From Poriferisodalis multihospitum (GTDB lineage Bacteria; Actinomycetota; Acidimicrobiia; Acidimicrobiales; Poriferisodalaceae), in NCBI GenBank assembly GCA_028278755.1, contig JAPYOI010000219.1:1-11061 (forward strand): a DNA stretch of 11,061 nt, in the 5' to 3' direction. This document shows positions 1 to 7,021 of the stretch, one piece after another; the first letter of the stretch is position 1, and every line of letters starts with the position of its first letter. The notes below the pieces were generated by a model. The model ran no database searches. It was not told the origin of the DNA and saw only the letters and a list, made by a program, of their open reading frames with translations. A program made the translations under genes and the position numbers.

Positions 1-75
1 ACCCCGCACCCCCCGCCTCTAGCCAGCCCGCTGCGGCCCGCGAGTGCAAGCAGTGGCGCTGCAACCACGCAGTCC

Positions 76-891
76 ATGTCTTGGTCAATGTCGGCGCTCA
101 GGTCTGCATGTGAGACTGGCGGCGTGGCCGACGACGACTTTCTGGAGGTCCATGTGGACGAGACCGGCGACCGCGGCTTCGGGCCGAGGGCGTCGCCGGT
201 CTTCTGCCTGGCGGCATGTGCGTTCAGGCACTCCAAAGCCCATCTCGTAACGAAGGCCATGCGCGACCTGAACGAGTCACTCGGTCGCGCGAACGTCCCC
301 ATGCACGCCCGGGAGCATCTTCGCAAGCACGATCGAAAGATGGAGGCGTGCGAGCGTCTCGGCGCGCTCAACGGAACCGTGCGGCTGCTCTACGTCGTGC
401 TGCCCAAGAACCTCGTCAACAGCGACTCGTACCTGCGGGACCCGATCGGTGCGTACAACTACCCAGTCAAGTTCCTGCTTGAACGTGTGAGCTGGCTTGC
501 CCGCGACGTCCGATGCCCTGCTCGTGTCACGCTGGCGGCCGTTCGGGGACTGCCCCCTGCCAAGATACGCGACTACGTGAATCTGCTTTACCGCAACCCT
601 TCGCTGTCGAGCATCGAGTGGCCATGGCTCAAGCCGCCGCTGAGCTTCTCACCAGCGCAGCAGCGAGTCGGCCTGCAATGGGCTGACATCTCCGCAATGG
701 CGCTGCACCAAGCCGTCGTCCCCAAGACGCACCCGCCCCACCGAGTCGAGCCCGCCTACATCAACGCGCTCGCGCCAGCAGTGTGGGGCAAGCGCGATCT
801 CGAGTCGTACGCGGTCAAGTCGATGGTCGAGGGATGGCATCAGAGCCAAACGTGGTGGCCGGCGTTCACCGCCCGAGTGCCTGTGCAGTGA
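76..891 (+). CDS. DUF3800-family protein (hypothetical)
   Basis: The 271-residue protein resembles the DUF3800 family of uncharacterised bacterial proteins. Near the N-terminus it has the family's acidic motif VHVDETGDRGF (D28, E29, D32). Near the C-terminus it has the second motif, LQWADISAMAL (Q201, D204), where DUF3800 proteins carry a Q-x-x-D signature. As I recall, the family is thought to have an RNase H-like fold, which would make these acidic residues metal ligands; activity is not established. The start is uncertain. ATG at 76 gives the longest form, but GTG at 124 would start the protein eight residues before the acidic motif region, closer to what is usual; neither has a strong ribosome binding site. 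It stands alone: about 900 bases without a clear gene follow, and the 75 bases before it hold nothing I recognise. DUF3800 genes are often accessory, so it may have been acquired. Confidence 0.75.
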   Translation: MSWSMSALRSACETGGVADDDFLEVHVDETGDRGFGPRASPVFCLAACAFRHSKAHLVTKAMRDLNESLGRANVPMHAREHLRKHDRKMEACERLGALNGTVRLLYVVLPKNLVNSDSYLRDPIGAYNYPVKFLLERVSWLARDVRCPARVTLAAVRGLPPAKIRDYVNLLYRNPSLSSIEWPWLKPPLSFSPAQQRVGLQWADISAMALHQAVVPKTHPPHRVEPAYINALAPAVWGKRDLESYAVKSMVEGWHQSQTWWPAFTARVPVQ

Positions 892-1447
892 CGCGAAACG
901 AGGAACCGGGCCGACTCAATGGCATTTGCCAAGTGACACGGTTGCCCGCGCCGTCGGTTGATCCCGCGTTCCTCGCTGCCAAGAGCCTACACACAATTGC
1001 GAACTATCGCGCGGCCCGACTTACTCAACCACGCCACGTAGCCCACCAGAGTCCCGCTCCCGCCCGACGCGAGCATCAAGCCGGCACTACTTCGGCACTC
1101 CGCTAGCCGCGGGCGCAATCGGCGGACTCTCCGAGATTCGGGAATCCTGCAACTCTTCTGGCCTTGGCGGCGAAACCGGGAGATGCCGAGCGCAAGGCGA
1201 GGGCTGCGAACACCACGGGTGAGGTCGCTACTGCGCTCGGCGCAGGTCGCGTCAGCACTAGGGAGCGCCGGGCACGAGAAGCTCAGGATCGCCAGTCCAC
1301 CAACTGCGGCGCTGATGGCGGTTCGGTATTGGTGCTCGCGACCGTTGGGTCTCGGAAATAGGCCGAACTCAGCGACGCCGCACTCGAAGCTCTGTGAGCT
1401 CATCGAAGCGGCGGTCTTCTCTTTCGCGTCGGTACGGGCAGCGTGCC

Positions 1448-1765
1448 TCATGTCGTAGCGAGGTCCGGATCGTTATCGAGGGATCGAACGAACGCTGCAT
1501 GCTCGTCCCGACCGAGCAGGTCCCTGAGCAGCTGCTGTGCCTGCCCCGAAGGTTCGATGTCGTTACTGGCAGAGACATTAAGCGGGTCGTCTTCGGGCCT
1601 CGGCTGACTACGCGTCACGACGCCCATGGTTACCAGCGGTGGCTGCGGCTCATTCACTCGGAGCAGCGGCGTAAGGTTCTCGGTGCAGTGCCAGTCGGCA
1701 GTGCCAAGTGCGAGCCTGTTGCCGGCAACCGACAGCCGCGTTCTGGCGGGCCATCCACCCCGCAT
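1448..1765 (-). CDS. Possible small hypothetical protein, antisense to the region before the lipoprotein gene
   Basis: This - strand frame encodes up to 105 residues. Its C-terminal half looks more protein-like than anything else in the gap: a polar, acidic segment with a plausible amphipathic helix (QAQQLLRDLLGRDEHAAF). A later in-frame ATG at 1627 would give a 59-residue protein covering just that part, with roughly 68% G or C at third codon positions, lower than a strongly coding frame in such DNA would be expected to show. Neither start has a clear ribosome binding site. If the longer form were real, its start would lie only 24 bases from the divergent lipoprotein start, leaving little room for promoters. 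I recognise no family. It may equally be a chance open frame. Confidence 0.2.
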   Translation of the reverse strand: MRGGWPARTRLSVAGNRLALGTADWHCTENLTPLLRVNEPQPPLVTMGVVTRSQPRPEDDPLNVSASNDIEPSGQAQQLLRDLLGRDEHAAFVRSLDNDPDLATT

Positions 1766-1775
1766 CCTCTGGGCT

Positions 1776-1781
1776 TAGAGT
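1776..1781 (+). promoter_or_regulatory. Possible -10 element for a leaderless lipoprotein transcript
   Basis: TAGAGT fits the actinobacterial -10 pattern TAnnnT and ends 8 bases before the ATG at 1790. Transcription would then begin at or next to the A of the start codon, giving a leaderless mRNA, which is common in actinobacteria. The absence of a good Shine-Dalgarno sequence before 1790 agrees with this. I see no convincing -35 box. Short AT-containing hexamers occur by chance, so this is a suggestion only. Confidence 0.25.
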
Positions 1782-1789
1782 CACCCTTC

Positions 1790-3679
1790 ATGGCGACATG
1801 CGCCCGATTCACGACCCGAGGCGCACATCCCCGGCAATGGAGTCACCGCAAACTGGCCGGATTCGTGCTCGCGGTTGCCATCGGCGCAGCAGCATGCACC
1901 TCCACACCGAGCGGGCCGCATACAGCGGAAACGGATTCCGACACGGAAACGCCATCAGCCACGGCGATTCCGGAAACCTCGCTGCCTAAACCCGTAGCTG
2001 GGTCGGAAACAACCGATTCAGCACCTGTGACCACCGCGGGCGCGGTCGACGACGACACGCCTGTCACCGAGCCCAAGAAGCCTCGACAATCTGCGGCTGG
2101 CTCGCCGCACACGGGCTACACCGCTGTCAGTGTCGGTGATTCCCATACCTGCGCGATCACGGTCGCTGGTGAGATCGAGTGCTGGGGCTACCGCGCTGAC
2201 CGACGACTGGACGCGCCGGAGGGCACCTATTCCGCCGTGTCCGCGGGTCGTCGGCATTCGTGTGCGCTCAGCACTGACGGTGAGATTGCCTGCTGGGGCA
2301 GCAATGACTACGGGCGACTTGAGTCCCCCACTGGGACCTACACGAGAGTCGATGTCGGCCTGCGGCACTCATGCGCTCTGTCAACCGAGGCCGCTGTCGT
2401 GTGCTGGGGCGGCCCCGGATGGATTCGGGATGCTCACACGCCACCTGGCGAATACTTGGACGTTGCGGCCGGCGATGACCAGACATGTGCAGTGTCTGCC
2501 GATGGTGAGATGATCTGCTGGAGCGGGGACTGGGAATACCGCAGCAGTTCCATGCGCTCTGTGCCTCCGGGCCAGTACGCATCGGTAACGGGAGAGGACG
2601 GTTCTTGGTGCGGCTTGAGGCCGACCGGCATTGCGAAATGCTGGGTGGACGATCAGAACAGGGGAGGCTTCCGCGATCCGCCGGTCGATGACTACACAGC
2701 CATCGCAATGAGCCGATACAGCGTTTGTGCTCTCTCCCATGACGGTCGAGTCCGATGCTGGTACTACAACGGCGAGTCCTTCGAAGTACCCGATAACGCC
2801 TACGTCGCAGTCTCCAGCAGATGCGCGATCACCGCCGCCGGAGCGGTGGAGTGCTGGGGCCATAACATCGACCGCGCAGCGGCCCCACCAACCGCCGCAT
2901 TTGCTGCGCTGGCAGCAGGCGATGACCATACCTGCGGGTTGACCGTGGACGGTGCCGCGCTGTGCTGGGGACTCGATAGATACAACCGGCTCAACGCACG
3001 TCCCGGTGAGTTCACGTCGCTCGCGGCGGCAAATGTCGTCACCTGTGGAATCTCCCAGGGCAGAAGTCTGGCCTGCTGGGGTGTCCCGCCCGAAGCGGAA
3101 TCGCTTGACCGTCAGGGGCCCTACGAAACGGTTGTGCTCGGCACTTCCCACTCCTGTGCCATCACGACTGACGCCCAGTTGGAGTGCTGGGGCCGAAATG
3201 ACAGCGGTGAGGCGGACCCTCCCGAAGGGTCATTCGACGCGGTCGCGGCGGGCCAGTGGTTTTCGTGTGCCGTCAGAACGTCCGGGGCTCTCATCTGCTG
3301 GGGCGACGACGGGCACGGCCGCACGAGTCCCCCTTCAGGCACATTCACATCGGTGGTCGCCGGCATCTGGCACGCCTGCGCACTGAGGACCAACGGCGAG
3401 GCCGTGTGCTGGGGTCGCAACGACTACGGCCAGATGGACGTTCCCGACGGGATCTACACCCGTATCTCCACCAACCTGAAGCACACCTGCGCCATCACTG
3501 CCGACGCAACGCTGAGGTGCTGGGGATTCAACGATTGGGGCCAACTCGACGTACCCCCTGGCACCTACACCGACGTTGCCGCGGGCCGGAATCACACCTG
3601 CGCCCTCGACAGGAACGGCCACGCCGTCTGCTGGGGTCACGGAAGCCGTGGACCATTCGGGTCGCAGGCCGGGAACTGA
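1790..3679 (+). CDS. Lipoprotein with fourteen short RCC1-like repeats
   Basis: The 629-residue protein is predicted to be exported and lipid-anchored. Residues 20-21 are basic (RK), 22-35 form a hydrophobic segment, and the sequence AAAC puts the lipid-modified cysteine at C36; the alanine at -3 is tolerated but not ideal. Residues 37-105 form a Thr/Ser/Pro/Glu-rich stalk. From about 110 to the end there are fourteen tandem repeats of about 37 residues, with consensus Y-T-x-V-x-A-G-x-x-H-T-C-A-[IL]-x-x-x-G-x-x-x-C-W-G. This is a short bacterial version of the RCC1 repeat, which builds beta-propellers; fourteen would fit two seven-bladed propellers or one large one. Both cysteines, ten positions apart, are present in all fourteen repeats, suggesting disulfides outside the cell. 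The start at 1790 is chosen because it begins the signal peptide; the frame is open back to 1394. The next lipoprotein gene follows after 4 nt. The ligand is unknown; a binding or adhesion role is likely. Confidence 0.88.
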   Translation: MATCARFTTRGAHPRQWSHRKLAGFVLAVAIGAAACTSTPSGPHTAETDSDTETPSATAIPETSLPKPVAGSETTDSAPVTTAGAVDDDTPVTEPKKPRQSAAGSPHTGYTAVSVGDSHTCAITVAGEIECWGYRADRRLDAPEGTYSAVSAGRRHSCALSTDGEIACWGSNDYGRLESPTGTYTRVDVGLRHSCALSTEAAVVCWGGPGWIRDAHTPPGEYLDVAAGDDQTCAVSADGEMICWSGDWEYRSSSMRSVPPGQYASVTGEDGSWCGLRPTGIAKCWVDDQNRGGFRDPPVDDYTAIAMSRYSVCALSHDGRVRCWYYNGESFEVPDNAYVAVSSRCAITAAGAVECWGHNIDRAAAPPTAAFAALAAGDDHTCGLTVDGAALCWGLDRYNRLNARPGEFTSLAAANVVTCGISQGRSLACWGVPPEAESLDRQGPYETVVLGTSHSCAITTDAQLECWGRNDSGEADPPEGSFDAVAAGQWFSCAVRTSGALICWGDDGHGRTSPPSGTFTSVVAGIWHACALRTNGEAVCWGRNDYGQMDVPDGIYTRISTNLKHTCAITADATLRCWGFNDWGQLDVPPGTYTDVAAGRNHTCALDRNGHAVCWGHGSRGPFGSQAGN

Positions 3680-3683
3680 CGCT

Positions 3684-5078
3684 ATGGCCGCGTTCGAACA
3701 CTCCGAGCACCGGCGAGGTGATTCTCGCGGCTGTGGCCCACTTCGAACGACGCGCAGCTGGTACCGACCTGTCATCGCACTCGCGATGTTGGCGATGGCG
3801 TGTCAACCGCCGACTGAACAATCCGAGGGTCGTGATCCTCCTGCATCGCCGCCAGCTACCACCACGACGGGGGAAGTGATCTCGGTCCCAGCGCCAGCAA
3901 CTGCTACCGCGGAACCGGCACCGTCGACCACAGCGGCGCAACAGGCTCTCAGCACCACATCGACTGCTCGTAGTGAGGAGCCGACGAATACCACGATCGA
4001 CTCCGAGCCTTTCACAGCACCGACCCTCTCTTCGGAGGAACTCGACCCGCCGCTGTGCAGCGATACCGATCTGCCCCGCGACGAGAGGGCCACCGTCGCC
4101 CCAGTCGAGGAGGCCCCGCTCGACATTCCAGAGTGGCAGCGCCCGCAGCCTGTCAGCGACGGGAACCACACGGTCGCTGCGGAATACGTTGCACTCGCCG
4201 ACGATCAAGATGGCGCACTTCAAGTGACCATCACTGCTCCAAGGGGGCAGCAGACCGTTCACGTACTGCCTCTCGGCGCGAACACCGAGTTGCATCCGTC
4301 GTTGTATCAGTGGTCCCGTACGGAACGAATCGTCCTGTCACCGGCTGGCTGGCTGATACCGGTCACCACGTGGACGAACCTGGAGGATCTCGACGTCCTG
4401 ATTCGACGACACCCCGCCATTGAGGGGCGCGGCGTCTGGATCGACAGCGTCCATGACTGGCCGCATCCGCAGACTGGCGAGGACGGCGTAACGGTCCAAG
4501 GCTCGATCGGGCTGTCGCCAGATGGCGTCGAGCACTTCGACTGCTTCATTCCGTGGGAGGAATCGGGCACAGCCGAGGACTTGTACTACACGTACGGCCA
4601 GTATCAGATGGCAAACAAACCGCGGTTCGGGCTTGAACATTTGTCGGGCTACATCTGGACGGGCCGCTGGGGCGAAGAGCCGGTGCGTGCCGAACTGGCG
4701 GACAATCGAGGGAAATGCTGCCGGATCGACATGCTCGACGAGGGTTTCGTCGCGATCTCCTCGCTCGTGACGAGCGAGTACAGCACCGCGGCGTCGGCCC
4801 CCCTCGTGCATTACTCGACAGATGGCATCGAGTGGGACACCGTCGTACTGCCGACATACGTCTACGGTTTCCACGAAGTGTTCGGACCCGCCGAAGTGCC
4901 CATATGGGTGTGCTCCGTGCAATCAACCGACACGGGCCTCCTGGTCCGTCAAGCGGCTGAGGCCCCCGGCAGCAATTGGACCTTTACGCCCGGCTGCGGC
5001 GAGGGAACCTACTGGTCAGTCGACAAGGACTGGACCAACTGGCGAAGGCTGCTCGCACCCCCGCCGGGGTACGGCTAG
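3684..5078 (+). CDS. Hypothetical lipoprotein with Asp-box-like motif
   Basis: The 464-residue protein starts at ATG 3684, four bases after the stop of the RCC1-like gene, with a weak GGGAA motif overlapping the end of that gene; translation is probably coupled. The frame extends upstream to 3576, but the later start places the signal sequence properly: basic and polar residues to 29, hydrophobic 30-39, then AMAC with the lipidation cysteine at C40. Residues 41-120 form a Thr/Ser/Pro/Ala-rich stalk. The C-terminal 340 residues look globular and beta-rich. HYSTDGIEW (376-384) resembles the Asp-box of sialidase-type propellers, and YWSVDKDWTNW (443-453) may be a second degenerate copy. Cysteines at 125, 287, 345, 346, 410 and 438 could form disulfides outside the cell. 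I recognise no catalytic signature, so no enzymatic role is assigned. The pairing suggests it works at the cell surface with the repeat protein. Confidence 0.82.
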   Translation: MAAFEHSEHRRGDSRGCGPLRTTRSWYRPVIALAMLAMACQPPTEQSEGRDPPASPPATTTTGEVISVPAPATATAEPAPSTTAAQQALSTTSTARSEEPTNTTIDSEPFTAPTLSSEELDPPLCSDTDLPRDERATVAPVEEAPLDIPEWQRPQPVSDGNHTVAAEYVALADDQDGALQVTITAPRGQQTVHVLPLGANTELHPSLYQWSRTERIVLSPAGWLIPVTTWTNLEDLDVLIRRHPAIEGRGVWIDSVHDWPHPQTGEDGVTVQGSIGLSPDGVEHFDCFIPWEESGTAEDLYYTYGQYQMANKPRFGLEHLSGYIWTGRWGEEPVRAELADNRGKCCRIDMLDEGFVAISSLVTSEYSTAASAPLVHYSTDGIEWDTVVLPTYVYGFHEVFGPAEVPIWVCSVQSTDTGLLVRQAAEAPGSNWTFTPGCGEGTYWSVDKDWTNWRRLLAPPPGYG

Positions 5079-5106
5079 AGGCTGACGACTGACCATCACT
5101 CTTGAG

Positions 5107-5121
5107 GCTGGTCAAACCAGC
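5107..5121. terminator. Small hairpin between convergent genes
   Basis: GCTGGT and ACCAGC form a perfect 6-bp stem around a CAA loop, in the 89 bases between the convergent ends of the second lipoprotein gene (stop at 5078) and the NUDIX gene (stop at 5168). The position suits a terminator serving both strands. There is no T-run on either side, so it is not a canonical intrinsic terminator, and a stem this short can arise by chance. Confidence 0.3.
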
Positions 5122-5167
5122 GCCAATGACGCCTCGGGCGATAACGGCTCGGGGCGGGCGGCGAGTG

Positions 5168-5722
5168 CTACCAGCGGTGGCCGGGAGGCACGCCGGTCAT
5201 CCATTCGGAGATGCGGCGTGAGGTGCCTGGCGTAGTGCCGGGCGGCAGCTCGCCCGGGGGAAAGAACGCCACTTCGGCGATCTCGGGGGAGGCTGATTCC
5301 TCGACGCGCCAGTCGGTGACCACGAACACCACGACGTGATCGCTGCGGTTGCCATGGCGTGACGAGTAGACGCCGAGCACATTCTGGGGCGTCTCGGCGA
5401 CGACGACGCCGGTCTCCTCGCGTAGCTCCCTCGCCACCGCGTCCACGAGCGCCTCGCGGGTCTTGACCCCGCCGCCCGGCAGGAACCACCCGTCCCGGTA
5501 GGTGTGCCGCACCAGGCAGACGCGGCCCTTGTGGTCGACCACCAGCCCGCGCACACCCAGCGTCACCCGGGCAGGCCGCAGGCGCACCCAGAACTCGAAG
5601 AGCTGATGCAGCAGCCGGCGCAAACCCGGCTTCGACTCGACCGTTCCCTCGACAACGGGCGCGGGCGCGGGACGCTCAGCTTCGTCGGGCTTTGCGCGCC
5701 GTCGCAGGCGTGGCAGTCGCAT
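5168..5722 (-). CDS. NUDIX hydrolase
   Basis: The 184-residue protein carries an intact NUDIX box G-x5-E-x7-RELREETGV at residues 84-106, with the metal-binding glutamates E99, E102 and E103. NUDIX enzymes hydrolyse a nucleoside diphosphate linked to another group; substrate cannot be read from sequence. Residues 1-33 are basic and then polar, and 34-55 (LRRLLHQLFEFWVRLRPARV) form a helix leading into the fold (LGVRGLVVDHKGRVCLVRH). This arrangement is typical of a common group of general NUDIX proteins. The start is set at ATG 5722, ten bases after the stop of the pterin dehydratase gene. A GTG at 5767 in the same frame would overlap that gene by 35 bases and add residues that look like a shadow of it. 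Neither start has a clear ribosome binding site, so translation may be coupled to the gene before it. Confidence 0.9.
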   Translation of the reverse strand: MRLPRLRRRAKPDEAERPAPAPVVEGTVESKPGLRRLLHQLFEFWVRLRPARVTLGVRGLVVDHKGRVCLVRHTYRDGWFLPGGGVKTREALVDAVARELREETGVVVAETPQNVLGVYSSRHGNRSDHVVVFVVTDWRVEESASPEIAEVAFFPPGELPPGTTPGTSRRISEWMTGVPPGHRW

Positions 5723-5732
5723 CGAGCGGCGA

Positions 5733-6029
5733 TCAGCCTGCGTCGCCAGCCAGGCCGTCCATGGCACGTGCCAGCGCAGCGTCCAGCTCGGTCACCCCGC
5801 CGCGGTCGTGCGTGTTCAGCGCCACCTCGACCGTGCTGTACACGTTCGACCAGTTGGGGTGGTGGTCCATCTTCTCGGCCACCAGGGCCGCGGCGGCCAT
5901 GAACCCGAATGCCTCCACGAAGTTCTCGAAGCGGAACGTGCGCTGCAATTCGCTGCCCGAGACATCCCAATTCCCGAGCTCGGCAGCCAGCGCTTCCAGT
6001 TCGTCTTCACTCAACAGCTCTCGTGCCAT
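5733..6029 (-). CDS. 4a-hydroxytetrahydrobiopterin dehydratase (pterin-4a-carbinolamine dehydratase, PCD)
   Basis: The 98-residue protein has the usual length and motifs of the PCD/DCoH family: EKMDHHPNWSNVYSTVEV (residues 52-69) and LNTHDRGGVTELD (71-83). The three histidines known to act in catalysis in the family correspond to H56, H57 and H74. The enzyme dehydrates 4a-hydroxytetrahydropterin to quinonoid dihydropterin, recycling the cofactor of aromatic amino acid hydroxylases; it acts in the cytosol. No hydroxylase gene is in the window. Bacteria lacking such hydroxylases often keep PCD homologues, some linked to molybdopterin metabolism, so the true role is open. A strong Shine-Dalgarno (GGGGAGGG) lies 7 bases before the ATG. 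The gene begins 101 bases after sufC, probably with its own promoter or by read-through, and ends 10 bases before the NUDIX gene. Confidence 0.93.
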   Translation of the reverse strand: MARELLSEDELEALAAELGNWDVSGSELQRTFRFENFVEAFGFMAAAALVAEKMDHHPNWSNVYSTVEVALNTHDRGGVTELDAALARAMDGLAGDAG

Positions 6030-6036
6030 CGGATCA

Positions 6037-6044
6037 CCCTCCCC
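6037..6044 (-). promoter_or_regulatory. Strong ribosome binding site of the PCD gene
   Basis: On the - strand GGGGAGGG sits 7 bases before the ATG at 6029. It is one of the best Shine-Dalgarno matches in the window and fixes the start of the pterin dehydratase. Confidence 0.7.
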
Positions 6045-6089
6045 TTGTTTCCCCTTGACCAGTCAACACGAACTCCTCGGCACATCGAA

Positions 6090-6105
6090 GGCACGCAACG
6101 GTGCC
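6090..6105 (-). terminator. Possible weak hairpin after sufC
   Basis: GGCAC and GTGCC can pair around a 6-base loop, 25 bases after the sufC stop in the direction of transcription. An outer pair, GTCAAGGG (6109-6116) with CCCTTGAC (6052-6059), could enclose it. No T-run follows, so it may only attenuate, or may be chance. Confidence 0.22.
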
Positions 6106-6130
6106 CGCGTCAAGGGAGATTCAGCGGCGC

Positions 6131-7021
6131 TCAGCCCAACTCGTCGAGCGGATCTGCCCAGGGGTCAGCGAACGGATCATCGGCCGGAGACGGCCCCGCT
6201 CCTGTACCGAGCGAGCTGCCGAGCCCGCCGATCGACACCGCCACGCCGGCGTCGGGCTCTTCGGGCAGGTAGGGCGTGTAGCCGTCGGCTTCGAGTGCCT
6301 CCGCGAGCTCGGGACCGCCGGAGTCCACGATGCGGCCGTCCACGATCACGTGGACCTCGTCGGGCCGGAGGTACTCCAGCACCCGGGTGAAGTGCGTGAT
6401 GGCCAGCACGCCCAGGCCCGCCTCGGTGAGCGCTTCGATGCGGTTGGCGCAGGCCCGCAGCGCGTCGATGTCGAGGCCGCTGTCGATCTCGTCCAGGATG
6501 GCGATGCGTGGCTGCAGCACTGCGAGCTGGACCGTCTCGTTGCGCTTCTTCTCGCCGCCCGACATGTCGACATTCAGCGGCCGTGCCACCAGCTCGGCCT
6601 TCAAGCCGACCGCTGCCGCCTCGGCTTCGAGAAGGCTGCGGGTGCGCTCGAGCTGCTCGGCGCTCGGGCTCTCGTCGCCGGCCCGCAGCGCCAGCGCCTC
6701 GGCCAGCGCCTGGGCGGCCGAGACGCCGGGCACCTCCGTCGGATGCTGCATGGCCAGGAACAGCCCAGCCTGCGCCCGCTCCCAGGGCGCCAGGCTCAGC
6801 ACGTCGACGCCGTCGAGGGTCACTGAGCCAGCGGTGACCTCGTAACCGGGCCTGCCCATGACGACATGGGCCAGGGTGCTCTTGCCCGAGCCGTTGGGTC
6901 CCATGACCGCATGCACACGGCCCGAGGAGACCTCCAGATCGACGCCCTGCAGGATTTCGGTGTCGCCCGCCGATGCGTGCAGGCCTTCGACGCGCAGCGT
7001 GTGCGCGGTGTTGTCGCTCAT
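6131..7021 (-). CDS. sufC: SufC, ABC-type ATPase of the SUF Fe-S cluster assembly machinery
   Basis: The 296-residue protein is the cytosolic ATPase that partners SufB and SufD in building iron-sulfur clusters. All ABC ATPase motifs are intact: Walker A GPNGSGKST (41-49), Q-loop Q92 within AMQHPTEVPG, signature MSGGEKKRNE (153-162, the SufC-type form), Walker B IAILDE (173-178), D-loop SGLD (181-184) and H-loop H210 in ITHF. The ATG overlaps the stop of the Rieske gene by 4 bases (ATGA), so the two are translationally coupled. SufC usually ends near residue 250, just after the segment LEADGYTPYLP. Here about 45 more residues follow, glycine-rich and then acidic, with a small DPFADPWADPLDE repeat. 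This tail is not needed for the ATPase fold. Neither sufB, sufS nor sufU is adjacent. Confidence 0.96.
   Translation of the reverse strand: MSDNTAHTLRVEGLHASAGDTEILQGVDLEVSSGRVHAVMGPNGSGKSTLAHVVMGRPGYEVTAGSVTLDGVDVLSLAPWERAQAGLFLAMQHPTEVPGVSAAQALAEALALRAGDESPSAEQLERTRSLLEAEAAAVGLKAELVARPLNVDMSGGEKKRNETVQLAVLQPRIAILDEIDSGLDIDALRACANRIEALTEAGLGVLAITHFTRVLEYLRPDEVHVIVDGRIVDSGGPELAEALEADGYTPYLPEEPDAGVAVSIGGLGSSLGTGAGPSPADDPFADPWADPLDELG

Larger units (their letters stand above)
892..1789. other. Long stretch without a convincing gene
   Basis: About 900 bases between the DUF3800 gene and the RCC1-like lipoprotein gene. Open frames exist on both strands, but their translations are rich in Arg, Ser and Pro and match no family I know. 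The + frame of the lipoprotein stays open back to 1394; that part lacks protein-like character and lies upstream of an obvious signal peptide, so it is read as untranslated. The best candidate inside is a - strand frame at 1448-1765, listed separately with low confidence. I see no tRNA, rRNA, riboswitch-like structure or long repeat. It could be decayed coding sequence, a regulatory region, or contain small RNAs that cannot be recognised by eye. Confidence 0.5.

Noticed and set aside
987..1451. 154-codon - strand frame in the gap, with a hydrophobic stretch that looks a little like a signal peptide
   Set aside because: The rest is Arg/Ser-rich with no family resemblance and no ribosome binding site; most likely a chance open frame in high-GC DNA.
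1394..1789. In-frame extension of the RCC1-like lipoprotein upstream to 1394
   Set aside because: It would place about 130 Arg-rich, non-family residues before a clear signal peptide and lipidation cysteine, which must be near the N-terminus.
2117..3679. The repeats considered as a DNA-level tandem repeat or CRISPR-like array
   Set aside because: The units are conserved in protein but diverged in DNA, in one continuous reading frame, with no spacer structure.
5723..5767. Earlier GTG start (5767) for the NUDIX protein
   Set aside because: It overlaps the pterin dehydratase gene by 35 bases and adds residues not seen in the family; ATG 5722 fits better.
6055..6066. Palindrome TTGACCAGTCAA upstream of the PCD gene, considered as an operator
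   Set aside because: Inverted repeats with 5-bp arms and a 2-base centre are expected about ten times in 11 kb by chance. Similar ones occur at 920-931 and 10013-10024 with no common sequence.
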